Assembly: GCA_947475995.1 (NCBI GenBank)
Contig: CANJNI010000002.1
Location: 1-64,000 of the forward strand
DNA length: 64,000 nt
Source of the DNA: Beijerinckiaceae bacterium
GTDB lineage: Bacteria; Pseudomonadota; Alphaproteobacteria; Rhizobiales; Beijerinckiaceae
Direction: 5' to 3'
Positions 37,170 through 44,999 of this stretch are shown here, piece after piece (position 1 is the stretch's first letter; each line of letters starts with the position of its first letter). The notes beneath the pieces are model-generated. The model saw only the letters and a program-made list of their open reading frames with translations. It did not search any database and was not told where the DNA came from. The translations under genes were made by a program, and so were the position numbers.

Positions 37170-37508
37170 ATGACCTACGTCGTCGTCGAGAACTGCATCA
37201 AGTGCAAGTATATGGATTGTGTCGAGGTTTGCCCGGTCGACTGTTTCTACGAGGGCGAGAACATGCTCGTCATCAATCCGGACGAATGCATCGATTGCGG
37301 CGTCTGTGAACCGGAATGCCCGGCCGAGGCCATCAAGCCGGATACCGAGCCGGGCCTCGAAAAGTGGCTCAAGCTCAACGCCGAGATGTCGCCGGCCTGG
37401 CCCAACATCACGATCAAGCGGGAATCTCCGTCTGACGCCAAGGAATTTGACGGGAAGCCCGGAAAATTCGACGCATATTTCTCGAAGGAGCCCGGCGAGG
37501 GCGACTGA
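37170..37508 (+). CDS. fdxA: Seven-iron ferredoxin
   Basis: The 112-residue bacterial 3Fe-4S/4Fe-4S ferredoxin has the cluster motifs [19 protein letters not shown] and [16 protein letters not shown]. The latter is a full CxxCxxCxxxCP set; the extra cysteine pattern in the first motif is that of FdxA. The C-terminal extension ends in [14 protein letters not shown], as in other alphaproteobacteria. It could supply low-potential electrons, possibly to the P450s, though this is not shown. The start at 37170 follows CGGAGAC. Confidence 0.95.
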   Translation: MTYVVVENCIKCKYMDCVEVCPVDCFYEGENMLVINPDECIDCGVCEPECPAEAIKPDTEPGLEKWLKLNAEMSPAWPNITIKRESPSDAKEFDGKPGKFDAYFSKEPGEGD

Positions 37509-37594
37509 GCCCGGTCCGACGGCAAAAAATTAAATCGAATCCAGCCAGGCAAAAGGCGCGCTCGTTAACATTTGCGCCGCCCAAGGCTCGAATC

Positions 37595-37627
37595 AGCGCC
37601 GGAATCCTTTGATTCCAGCGCTTTTTT
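37595..37627 (+). terminator. Terminator of fdxA, overlapping the carD promoter
   Basis: AGCGC-C-GGAATC, CTTT, GATTCC-A-GCGCT forms a 12-base stem with one mismatch, followed by TTTTTT. The stem contains two GANTC sites, and the promoter -35 box lies within it. Confidence 0.85.
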
Positions 37628-37637
37628 ATGTTATACA
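37609..37637 (+). promoter_or_regulatory. Sigma70-type promoter of carD
   Basis: TTGATT at 37609-37614 and TATACA at 37632-37637 are separated by exactly 17 bases. The -35 box overlaps a GATTC methylation site. Transcription would start near 37644. Confidence 0.75.
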
Positions 37638-37856
37638 CTTTATTAACAGTCGATCACTCTTCCACAAGGCGCTGCTGGCTCCTCCGGCGTGTTTTTCCGG
37701 GGTCGTTTTTCTGCGCTCTGCTGTTGTCCGATCACGGCCCGTCGCCGAATTGGGCCGCTCTTGCCGGATGTGAAAACGGCTGTGCTTGAGACGGCGGGGC
37801 TTTCCCGCCAGTCCTGTTCCCGGCTCCACATCGGGACGACAAAGGAGTGTTCGAGT
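37638..37856 (+). other. Long untranslated leader of carD
   Basis: From the predicted start near 37644 to the ATG at 37857 lies a leader of about 210 bases without a convincing gene. It holds at least one stable hairpin, GGCGGG / CCCGCC at 37793-37809 with a five-base loop, and ends in AAAGGAG. It matches no riboswitch known to me. With the terminator and promoter upstream it accounts for the 348-bp gap after fdxA. Confidence 0.5.
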
Positions 37857-39212
37857 ATGGCGTCCGCCAAGACCAAGGGAAAGTCCGCGAGCAAGTCCAG
37901 CACCCGCACCGCCAAGACTGCGAAAGCGAAAACGGACGCCCGAAAGACCGTGCGCGCCAAGTCGGCAGCCAAGGAGCCGACGAAGTCGTCCAAGGCGACC
38001 ACAAGGACCGTCGCCAAGGCCGTCGGCAAGACTGCCAGGAAGCCCGAGGTTTCCAAGGCCGAGGCCGCGAAGCTGGCCGCCAAGGCCAAGGCTGCTGCGA
38101 CCGCCAGGGCCGAAGCCGCCAAGGCTGCCGCCCTGAAGGCAAAAAAAGCGAAGGAAGCGGCGGTTATTAAGGATAATGAAGCGAAAAAGGCTGCAGAATC
38201 CAGGAAGCCGAAAGCAGCCGCCAAGCCTGAGAAAAAACTCGACACCAAGACTGAAAAGAAAGCCGCCGGGGAGGTCAAGACCCAGAAGTCTACGGTGACG
38301 GACAAGGCCCTTTCTCCCGCAAAGAGCAAGGCCGAGACCGCCGCTCCCGCCGTCGTCAAGGCTCCGGTCGCCGCCGCACCTGCGGTCAGCGCACCGAAGA
38401 CCGAAAAGACGGTGGCCGCCTCCTCACCGACCCCGGTCAAGACCGCGCCGGAGTCCAAGCCAACCGCAATGCATGAACGGACTGAAGTGACCAAGAAAAA
38501 AACTGATCAGCCCGCCGCCGTCGCCGCTCCCGCCGCGAAGGCCGCCCCCTCTGCGAATGTAGCCCCATTGGCCCCCAAGCCCGCGCCGAAGGCCGAGATC
38601 AGGCCGGCTGCGGAGGTGAAGGCCCCCGTCAAGTCCGCCAGCCATCGCACAGGCTTCAAGGCAAGCGAGTTCATCGTCTATCCGGCGCACGGCGTTGGTC
38701 AGATCATCGCTATCGAGGAGCAGGAAGTCGCCGGCTTCAAGCTGGAGCTTTTCGTCATCAACTTCGTCAAGGACAAGATGACCCTTAAGGTGCCGCTGCC
38801 GAAGGTACTGGGCGGCGCCATCCGCAAGCTGGCCGAACCGGAAACGGTGAAGCGGGCGCTCGACACCCTGACGGGCCGTGCGCGCATCAAGCGCACCATG
38901 TGGTCACGCCGCGCGCAGGAATATGAAGCCAAGATCAACTCCGGCGATCTCGGCTCCATCGCGGAAGTCGTGCGCGACCTCTACCGTTCTGACGCGCAGC
39001 CCGAGCAGTCCTATTCCGAGCGGCAGCTGTATGAAGCCGCCCTCGACCGGATGGCCCGCGAAATCGGCGCCGTGAACAAGCTGATCGAGACGGAAGCGCT
39101 CAAGCTGATCGACTCGCACCTGAAGCGCGGCCCCAAGCGCGGCGCCAAGGTCGAGGCCAGCGCCGAAGTCGACGCCGAAGTCGCGGAAGGCGAGATCGAA
39201 GAAGCCGCCTGA
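37857..39212 (+). CDS. carD: CarD/CdnL-family regulator with a histone-H1-like N-terminal extension
   Basis: The 451-residue protein is in two parts. Residues 1-265 are Lys/Ala/Pro-rich with many AKA, KAAAK and PAK elements, like the C-terminal tail of histone H1. Residues 270-435 are a CdnL-type CarD domain: the RNA polymerase-interacting module with ASEFIVYPAHGVGQIIAIEE, then a helical region ending ALDRMAREIGAVNKL. CarD/CdnL binds the RNA polymerase beta subunit and stabilises open complexes. The basic part would bind DNA. Myxococcus CarD has its HMGA-like part at the other end. Confidence 0.93.
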   Translation: MASAKTKGKSASKSSTRTAKTAKAKTDARKTVRAKSAAKEPTKSSKATTRTVAKAVGKTARKPEVSKAEAAKLAAKAKAAATARAEAAKAAALKAKKAKEAAVIKDNEAKKAAESRKPKAAAKPEKKLDTKTEKKAAGEVKTQKSTVTDKALSPAKSKAETAAPAVVKAPVAAAPAVSAPKTEKTVAASSPTPVKTAPESKPTAMHERTEVTKKKTDQPAAVAAPAAKAAPSANVAPLAPKPAPKAEIRPAAEVKAPVKSASHRTGFKASEFIVYPAHGVGQIIAIEEQEVAGFKLELFVINFVKDKMTLKVPLPKVLGGAIRKLAEPETVKRALDTLTGRARIKRTMWSRRAQEYEAKINSGDLGSIAEVVRDLYRSDAQPEQSYSERQLYEAALDRMAREIGAVNKLIETEALKLIDSHLKRGPKRGAKVEASAEVDAEVAEGEIEEAA

Positions 39213-39230
39213 TTTCGGTCGGCTGCCAAC

Positions 39231-39266
39231 AAAAAAGCCCCGCTCAAGCGAGCGGGGCTTTTTTTA
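39231..39266. terminator. Bidirectional terminator between carD and rpoH
   Basis: GCCCCGCT / AGCGGGGC, extended by A and T runs on the two sides, forms a strong hairpin between the convergent genes. Confidence 0.93.
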
Positions 39267-39280
39267 TTTTGGCTCCATGT

Positions 39281-40153
39281 TCAGGCGTTCAGGCCGGCAA
39301 ATTCGCCCGGATGACGATCCAGCAGGGCCTTGCGAAGTTTCTCCATCGCACGCGATTCAAGCTGACGCACACGCTCTTTCGACACGCCAAGTTTTTCGGC
39401 CAGCGATTCCAGCGTAGCGCCCCCATCCGAAAGCTTGCGTTCGCGCACGATCTTCAGCTCGCGGTCGTTGAGAACCTTGAGGGCCTCGCGCAGCCACGTC
39501 ACGCGACGGTTCGAGTCGATCTGTCCGCCGACGGTTTCATCCGGCAGCGGCTTGTCGTCCACGAGAAAATCCATGCGCTCGTCGTCGCCCGTGGAATCGG
39601 TCTCTGTCAGCGGCGCATTGAGCGACACGTCCGGCGCCGACAGGCGAGCATTCATCATCTCGACGTCGTTGCGCGAGACGCCCAGCGCCAACGCGATTTC
39701 CGCGAAGGCGGCGCTTGTCGACACATCGCCATGGCGCGAAAGCTTGGCCCGCAACCGGCGCAGATTGAAGAACAGGGCTTTCTGGTTGGAGCTGGTTCCG
39801 CCGCGCACGATGGACCAGTTGCGCAGCACATAGTCCTGAATGGATGCGCGAATCCACCATGTCGCATAAGTCGAGAACCGCACATCGCGATCGGGCTCGA
39901 AGCGGGCGGCGGCTTCCAGCAGGCCCACATGGCCCTCCTGAATGAGATCCGGCACCGGAAGTCCGTAGAAGCGGAAGCGCGACGCGATCGCCATCACGAG
40001 ACGCATGTGGGCGTGCGCGAGTTTGTGCAACGCCTGGTCGTCGCGGTTGTCTCGCCAGCGAATGGCGAGTGACTTTTCGTCTTCGCGTTCGAGGTAAGGC
40101 GCCGCCTGCGCGGCGCGGATCATGCTCGGTCTAACGTCGGCCAGTTGCCCCAT
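39281..40153 (-). CDS. rpoH: RNA polymerase sigma factor, RpoH (sigma-32) type
   Basis: The 290-residue group 3 sigma factor has the region 2 core VPDLIQEGHVGLLEAAARF and TYATWWIRASIQDYVLRNW. The RpoH-box NQKALFFNLRRLRAK follows and is diagnostic for heat-shock sigma factors. The region 4 helix-turn-helix is LESLAEKLGVSKERVRQLE. Several alphaproteobacteria carry two rpoH genes with heat and oxidative-stress roles; this carD-linked copy resembles the RpoH2 type. AGGAGG precedes the ATG. Confidence 0.92.
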   Translation of the reverse strand: MGQLADVRPSMIRAAQAAPYLEREDEKSLAIRWRDNRDDQALHKLAHAHMRLVMAIASRFRFYGLPVPDLIQEGHVGLLEAAARFEPDRDVRFSTYATWWIRASIQDYVLRNWSIVRGGTSSNQKALFFNLRRLRAKLSRHGDVSTSAAFAEIALALGVSRNDVEMMNARLSAPDVSLNAPLTETDSTGDDERMDFLVDDKPLPDETVGGQIDSNRRVTWLREALKVLNDRELKIVRERKLSDGGATLESLAEKLGVSKERVRQLESRAMEKLRKALLDRHPGEFAGLNA

Positions 40154-40220
40154 GACAACAACCTCCTGTCACGCAAAGACATACGGAGGGCAATACGTCC
40201 CAGATCACCATTTGGTTCCG

Positions 40221-40234
40221 GAATCGGCCGATTC
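40221..40234. promoter_or_regulatory. Palindrome with two GANTC sites upstream of rpoH
   Basis: GAATCGGCCGATTC is a perfect 14-base palindrome carrying two methylation sites. It overlaps the stop of the M48 peptidase gene and lies about 70 bp upstream of rpoH. It may be a methylation-sensitive or protein-binding site in the rpoH promoter. Confidence 0.45.
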
Positions 40235-41735
40235 ACTCCAGAACAATCTTGTATTGACGTCCCAGCGTCACGGAATCGGACTTCTCCAGACCATTGAGGA
40301 GAAGGAAATTCTCGAGCTGGTTGTCCGCGAGCCTCATGCGTTCGGCCATCGAGGCGATGGTGTCGCCGAACCGCGCGGTCACGATGGAAATCCGTAGCGG
40401 TTTGACGCGGCTGATTTCTTCGCTCTGGAGACGACGGAACGTATCAATGGCATCCACGAAGCGGCGGTCAACGGCTGCGGTCAGGTTGCGGGTCGCGAAG
40501 ATCAGCCTGTAGGCGTCGGTCCCGAAGCGGATCGTCGCAACCCTGAAACTCCAGTCGCCGCTCTTGGCTGTCGCGAGCGCGGCAGGCAGGCCGTTCACGG
40601 TGCGCGTCTCGATGGAGCTTTGCCGCAGCCCGTCGATCCAGCCGGCCGTCAGATAGGTTTCCAGCGAAGTGGCCGAGGGGAGGGCGACGCTGTCGAGCCT
40701 GAGGGCCTCCGCTCCGCCGTCCGCCAGTCCCAGCAGGGCCTTGGCGGAATTCTCCAGCACGAAGCGCTCGGGGGCCTCGAAAGTAAACCCGAGCTTGGGA
40801 TGCACGAACCGGCGGCCGCGCACGATTCCTTCAGCAGGGTCATCGCCAAAATCCATGCCGTCGATCGCCCGCAGCCAGGCCTCGCGCTCGGTCTGCCCAA
40901 TGCCGGGCGCGCCGAACTGGCGGGCCGTGGCGATGGCGCGGGCGATGCGCTCGGGTGTGGACGGATGGGTGGACATGATGTCCGGCGTCTCCTCGCGCGG
41001 CTTGCCGCCAAAGAGCGACGCCCGCATGGCGGTCGAGCGGCCCAGAGACGCCAGAAAACGCGAAGCCCCATAGGGATCATAACCGGCGCGTCCGATGGTC
41101 TTGACCCCGACGAGATCGGCTTCGAGTTCCTGCTGGCGCGAAAAGCTCGCCAGCGAAAGCCGCCCGTCCGCCAGCACCTCGTCGCCGCGCGTCTTGCTCT
41201 GGATAGCGGTGGCGACCCGTGACTTGAGCGCCTCGGTGCGCTCGCGCTCGGCCCGCTGGGATGCATGGCGAGCCGTCACATGGGCGATCTCGTGCGCCAT
41301 CACTGCGGCGACCTCGGACGTATCGTTGGCCAGCGCCAGAAGGCCGCGGGTGATGTAGAGATTTCCGGAGGGAAGCGCGAAGGCATTGACCACCGGCGTG
41401 TTGAGGATCGTCACCCGGTAGGTCTGCGTGGGCGTATCCTCGGCCGCCGCGAGCCTCGCCAGCACCTGATTGAGATAGGCCTCGGTCGCCGGCGCGCGAT
41501 ACTCGCCGCCAAACTGCGCCACCAGCCTCTTGTGCTCGGCGGACGCAGGGGTTTCGACCGTCGGTTGCGGCAGGCTCGGCAGCGCCGTCGGGGCCTTGTC
41601 ATCCGGCTGACCGAAGGGATCGAGCGAGGCGCAACCCGCGAGCATCAAGGCGAACGACAGCCCCAGACCCCCCCGGAGGAGGGCCCGGCCAACCCGGGCG
41701 GCGCTGCGTCCAGCCATGCGCTCCAGCATGGTCAT
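40233..41735 (-). CDS. M48-family metallopeptidase lipoprotein
   Basis: The protein of about 500 residues has a lipoprotein signal ending ALMLAGCASL. An M48 (BepA/Oma1-like) peptidase domain has the zinc motif AVMAHEIAHVTARHA and a downstream third ligand in SRQQELEADLVG. The C-terminal half has a peptidase-associated region and ends in a LysM-like or PDZ-like segment (FGDTIASMAERMRLADNQLE). Such enzymes act in outer-membrane protein quality control. The start is 41735 or 41729. Its 5' end overlaps or abuts the SNase-like gene. Confidence 0.9.
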   Translation of the reverse strand: MTMLERMAGRSAARVGRALLRGGLGLSFALMLAGCASLDPFGQPDDKAPTALPSLPQPTVETPASAEHKRLVAQFGGEYRAPATEAYLNQVLARLAAAEDTPTQTYRVTILNTPVVNAFALPSGNLYITRGLLALANDTSEVAAVMAHEIAHVTARHASQRAERERTEALKSRVATAIQSKTRGDEVLADGRLSLASFSRQQELEADLVGVKTIGRAGYDPYGASRFLASLGRSTAMRASLFGGKPREETPDIMSTHPSTPERIARAIATARQFGAPGIGQTEREAWLRAIDGMDFGDDPAEGIVRGRRFVHPKLGFTFEAPERFVLENSAKALLGLADGGAEALRLDSVALPSATSLETYLTAGWIDGLRQSSIETRTVNGLPAALATAKSGDWSFRVATIRFGTDAYRLIFATRNLTAAVDRRFVDAIDTFRRLQSEEISRVKPLRISIVTARFGDTIASMAERMRLADNQLENFLLLNGLEKSDSVTLGRQYKIVLE

Positions 41736-41751
41736 TCGAGAACAATCTCCT

Positions 41752-42567
41752 TCAGGGCAGCCTGCCGGCCGTTGCGGGCCGCCCTTCGACACTTTCGATC
41801 GCCTGCGGCATGGCGACCTCGATTTGCGGTCCGGGCCTGCGTTCCAGCAAACCCCTCACCCGGACCATCTTGCCGCGCAATGACTTCAGGTCCTGGCCAG
41901 CGAATAGACGCAGAGTCTGACGCGGAATAGTCACCGCCAGATCAACATTTCGCGCCGGTCCGAAATTTATATAGGTACGATTGCGCGTCGCGTTGATGCT
42001 GAAGACGCGGCCCTCGACGATCACGGTCTCCCCGCTCCCCTGCGGCCAGCCGCTGGGCCGGTTGGCGTTCAGCACTGCGGAAGCCGGACGGCCCCAGAGG
42101 CCCGCGCGGGATGAACGCGCAACCTGCTCGGCCTTCAGCAGAACCGGCAGACAATCGACCGCTTCAGGATGAAGACGCACGCGCGCCATTCCGGCGTCCA
42201 CCAGCGCAAAGGCCGCCAGCACGTCCGCACCCTGCGCAGATCCGCCGTGGACATGCGCGGCGATCCGCCCCCAGCGGTCAGGCTGGGCCGACAGCGTCGT
42301 GACCCGCACCTCGCTCCCGGCAAGCCATTGGTTCAGGGCGTTCAGGGCCTGATCGGCAAGGTCGCGATTTCGGGGGACCTCGACGCCCGCGATCTGCAAC
42401 CGCCGGCCGTCCGCCAGCACGAGTTCAAGATTCTGGTCGATGAGCGAAACAAGGGCGCGCGCTGTTCCGGGCCGAAGGCAGGAGGGAGTCGCATCCTGCG
42501 CGGCCGACGCCAGACTGGCCGCCAGCATGAACCCTGCATTTAAAATCAGTCGCGTGGCCCACGCCAT
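41752..42567 (-). CDS. Exported SNase-like (thermonuclease-fold) protein
   Basis: The 271-residue protein has a signal peptide (to about ASLASAAQD). It carries a staphylococcal-nuclease-like OB fold: LVLADGRRLQIAGVEVPRNRDLADQAL and SQAQPDRWGRIAAHV-like strands, then SSRAGLWGRPA. The canonical catalytic arginines and glutamate are not clearly conserved, so activity is doubtful. The C-terminal 90 residues form a second OB-like segment. It precedes the M48 gene with no gap, so the two are probably an operon. Start 42567 (MAWATRL) is preferred over 42573. Confidence 0.83.
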   Translation of the reverse strand: MAWATRLILNAGFMLAASLASAAQDATPSCLRPGTARALVSLIDQNLELVLADGRRLQIAGVEVPRNRDLADQALNALNQWLAGSEVRVTTLSAQPDRWGRIAAHVHGGSAQGADVLAAFALVDAGMARVRLHPEAVDCLPVLLKAEQVARSSRAGLWGRPASAVLNANRPSGWPQGSGETVIVEGRVFSINATRNRTYINFGPARNVDLAVTIPRQTLRLFAGQDLKSLRGKMVRVRGLLERRPGPQIEVAMPQAIESVEGRPATAGRLP

Positions 42568-42629
42568 CGGCAATGTCCGGCTGTTTCAATCGGGACCGAT
42601 GTGCTAGAGCATCCACGCCCAGCGCAAGC

Positions 42630-42706
42630 GGTCCCGTAGCTCAGCAGGATAGAGCAGCGGTTTCCTAAACCGAAGGTCACAGGTTCGACTCCTGTCGGGA
42701 CCGCCA
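42630..42706 (+). tRNA. tRNA-Arg (anticodon CCT)
   Basis: The cloverleaf is complete. The acceptor stem is GGTCCCG/CGGGACC, the D-arm TAGCTCAGCAGGATAGAGC, the anticodon stem GGTTT/AAACC around CCT, the T-arm ACAGGTTCGACTCCTGT, and CCA is encoded at 42704-42706. It decodes AGG, a rare arginine codon in GC-rich genomes. Confidence 0.96.
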
Positions 42707-42734
42707 CATCACAAAATGCAACGGACCGATAGGG

Positions 42735-44039
42735 TCAGGCTCCGGCGAGCCTGCGCGCCTGCTCCTGCGGGCGAATGAACATCATGCCCAGCAGGTTGGC
42801 CACGCCCACCACGATGCCGCAGATCACGAAGGCCATTTCGTAGCCTGCGCTCTGCGAGGCCGACACATCCACGAGGCGACCGGTGACGAGAGGCGCGATC
42901 ATCCCGGCGGTGCTGGCGACAGCGTTTCCGATGGCCAGAACGGCTCCGCGCTGGGCCACCGGCGAGATTTCGCCCTGAATCGCCTGGGCCGGAGCGAACA
43001 TCGCGTTCGGCAGCACGATCCCGATGCAGACAAGCACCAGTTTCATTTCGGGCGCAGCAAAGAGCGGCAGCGCCAGCAGACAGGCCGATCCGACCAATCC
43101 GCCGAGACACACGAAGATCACCCGGGCAGCGCGGCTCGTATAGCCGGACGTCAGGAGCTTCTGCGACAACCAGCCGAAGAACAGGATCACCACTGCGCCG
43201 CCCGCCCATGGCAGGGACGCCAGCAAGCCGACTGATTGCGGCGCGAAGCCCAGGCCCTTCCCGAGGTAGGACGGGAACCACACGAGCAGCAGCGACAGGG
43301 CCCAGAAGGCCGCAAACAGCGTCAGCCACGTCGTCAGGATGGTCGGATTGAACAGCAGGCGCAGATACGGAACATGCTCGAGCTTCGCGCCCGAAGCCGT
43401 CACGGTGGTGGTCACCGGACCTTCCTTGGCGAAAGCCAGCCAGGCTGCGCCCCACCCGAAACCAACGACGCCGAGCGCCGCGAAGGCCGCCTGCCAGCCG
43501 TAGTGAATGATGATCCAGTTGATCGCCGGTCCCGCGAGCATAACGCCCACGGCGGAACCCTGCGTGATGATGGACGTCGGCAAGGTGCGCTTCTCGTCCG
43601 GGAACCATTTGAACGCGGCGTGGATCGCAGCCGGGTAGGACGGACCTTCGCCCGCGCCCAGCAACATGCGTGAAACGAGCAGCACGGTGAAATTGGGGAG
43701 CGCCAGCATCGGAAACTGTGCGACCGACCAGACAATCGCAAGCACGAACAGCATCCAGCGCGTCGAAGCGCGGTTGATCACGAAACCCAGCACCAGAGCT
43801 GAAATCGAGTAGCAGAAGAAGAACGCCGAACCGATGGAGCCGAATTCCGTTGCAGTAAGATTCAGGTCCTTCATCAGCGCGCCGGCGGCCAGTCCGAGCA
43901 CGGCGCGATCGGCATAGTTGATCAGCATGAACAGGAACAGGAAGCCGATCGTGATCCACGCCCGGACGGCGGTGGAAGATCGCTCGGCAGCGCCGGCGGC
44001 TGCAATGCCGGATTGTTCCACGTCGCGGACGTAGGTCAT
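42735..44039 (-). CDS. MFS transporter, anion:cation symporter (phthalate/galactonate permease) type
   Basis: The 434-residue protein has 12 predicted transmembrane helices. Family signatures are FLFLFMLINYADRAVLGLAAG in the first helix, LVSRMLLGAGEGPSYPAAIH and FKWFPDEKR after helix 4. This is the ACS family, which imports organic anions such as phthalate, 4-hydroxyphenylacetate or sugar acids. No dedicated catabolic operon adjoins it, so the ligand is unknown. Transcription is away from the FeeM-like gene, past a palindrome at 44134-44143. Confidence 0.92.
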   Translation of the reverse strand: MTYVRDVEQSGIAAAGAAERSSTAVRAWITIGFLFLFMLINYADRAVLGLAAGALMKDLNLTATEFGSIGSAFFFCYSISALVLGFVINRASTRWMLFVLAIVWSVAQFPMLALPNFTVLLVSRMLLGAGEGPSYPAAIHAAFKWFPDEKRTLPTSIITQGSAVGVMLAGPAINWIIIHYGWQAAFAALGVVGFGWGAAWLAFAKEGPVTTTVTASGAKLEHVPYLRLLFNPTILTTWLTLFAAFWALSLLLVWFPSYLGKGLGFAPQSVGLLASLPWAGGAVVILFFGWLSQKLLTSGYTSRAARVIFVCLGGLVGSACLLALPLFAAPEMKLVLVCIGIVLPNAMFAPAQAIQGEISPVAQRGAVLAIGNAVASTAGMIAPLVTGRLVDVSASQSAGYEMAFVICGIVVGVANLLGMMFIRPQEQARRLAGA

Positions 44040-44133
44040 GCGCGGTTCTTTCGTGTGATCGCCTCAGGAAAGCTCACGCGGCTTGCGCCGGCATGACATC
44101 TCCGATCACCCGAAAGAATGAGTGAAATTACAT

Positions 44134-44143
44134 ACCAATTGGT
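44134..44143. promoter_or_regulatory. Palindrome upstream of the MFS gene, possible operator
   Basis: ACCAATTGGT is a perfect ten-base palindrome about 95 bp upstream of the MFS start, in an AT-richer stretch. It resembles operators of one-component regulators, but none is adjacent. Confidence 0.3.
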
Positions 44144-44181
44144 TAAGGTCGTAAACCGTAACCATATGAATGTTCACGCTA

Positions 44182-44868
44182 TTATGGAAGCAGCCCGGAC
44201 GGATCGCCAAACACCGCCCAGCCTTCGGCCGGCGTCGAAGCGTGGAACGGATGTTTCTGAATGATCGCTTCGCGGTCGCGCCTGTAGTCGATCTTGAACA
44301 GACACTGGGGCTTGGTGACCGTCGGATAAGGGCGCGGCTCGGTCAGTTGTGTGGCCAGAAATTCGCGCTTGTAGAAGGGGATATGCTCGGTGCGGATGCC
44401 CGCCAGAATGAGGTCTGCGTCAAAATGGGACGCCGCCACCATGCTGAGCCGGACTGTCACATAGAGCAGGTGCGGATATCTGCGGGCCACGTCGTAATTG
44501 GCCGCGAGCCGCGTGACGTCGATGATCTGGTTGCCCGCCTCGACAAGCGGCGTCACTTCATCCGGATAGTTCTGGCGAAGCACTGATCGCGGATGCGCAG
44601 GCGACAGGACATGCAGCCGCAATGCTGATGACAACTGGCCATCGATATAAACGCCGACGTTGAAACCGTTCGCGACGTTTTCGAACTGGTCGGTCAGCCT
44701 GCCCGTATCGTTGGGCTCAATGACGCCTTCACGCAGATTGGCGTCGTATCGCAAGCGCTGATGCTTCTCGAGTTCGACGTCATCGACGGCCCGACGGTAT
44801 TCGACCTTTTCAAGCAATCGCCTGACGCCGTCGGAGAAGCGGCTCGAAGGTCGAACAGGTTCATTCAT
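44182..44868 (-). CDS. FeeM-like N-acyltransferase (autoinducer-synthase fold)
   Basis: The 228-residue GNAT-fold protein resembles FeeM-type N-acyl amino acid synthases and LuxI-type acyl-homoserine lactone synthases. It has VEYRRAVDDVELEKHQRLRYDANLREG-like opening motifs (R…R…F/Y pattern), FNVGVYIDGQLSSALRLHV, and IIDVTRLAANYDVARRYPHL with the conserved acidic/basic pair, then EHIPFYKREF. These enzymes use acyl-ACP to make signalling or membrane lipids. The acyl acceptor here is unknown. It is divergent from a hybrid histidine kinase, so a signalling link is possible. Confidence 0.8.
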   Translation of the reverse strand: MNEPVRPSSRFSDGVRRLLEKVEYRRAVDDVELEKHQRLRYDANLREGVIEPNDTGRLTDQFENVANGFNVGVYIDGQLSSALRLHVLSPAHPRSVLRQNYPDEVTPLVEAGNQIIDVTRLAANYDVARRYPHLLYVTVRLSMVAASHFDADLILAGIRTEHIPFYKREFLATQLTEPRPYPTVTKPQCLFKIDYRRDREAIIQKHPFHASTPAEGWAVFGDPSGLLP

Positions 44869-44999
44869 GGCAGCCCACACTCGACGCGAATTCGCCAGCC
44901 CATGTCATTTTGACGACTCATTGTTACACTAAATTAATTACAATCTGGACATTAATCGATCAGCAACGTTAACGGCCAACGGCGGTGTCCGGACCTGCT

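Noticed and set aside
38000-38640. Lysine-rich part of carD as a separate histone-like gene
   Set aside because: The reading is continuous with the CarD domain and has no stop or internal ribosome binding site that would separate the two.
44953-44976. Two TTAA half sites before the hybrid kinase as a CtrA box
   Set aside because: The spacing is far longer than seven bases.
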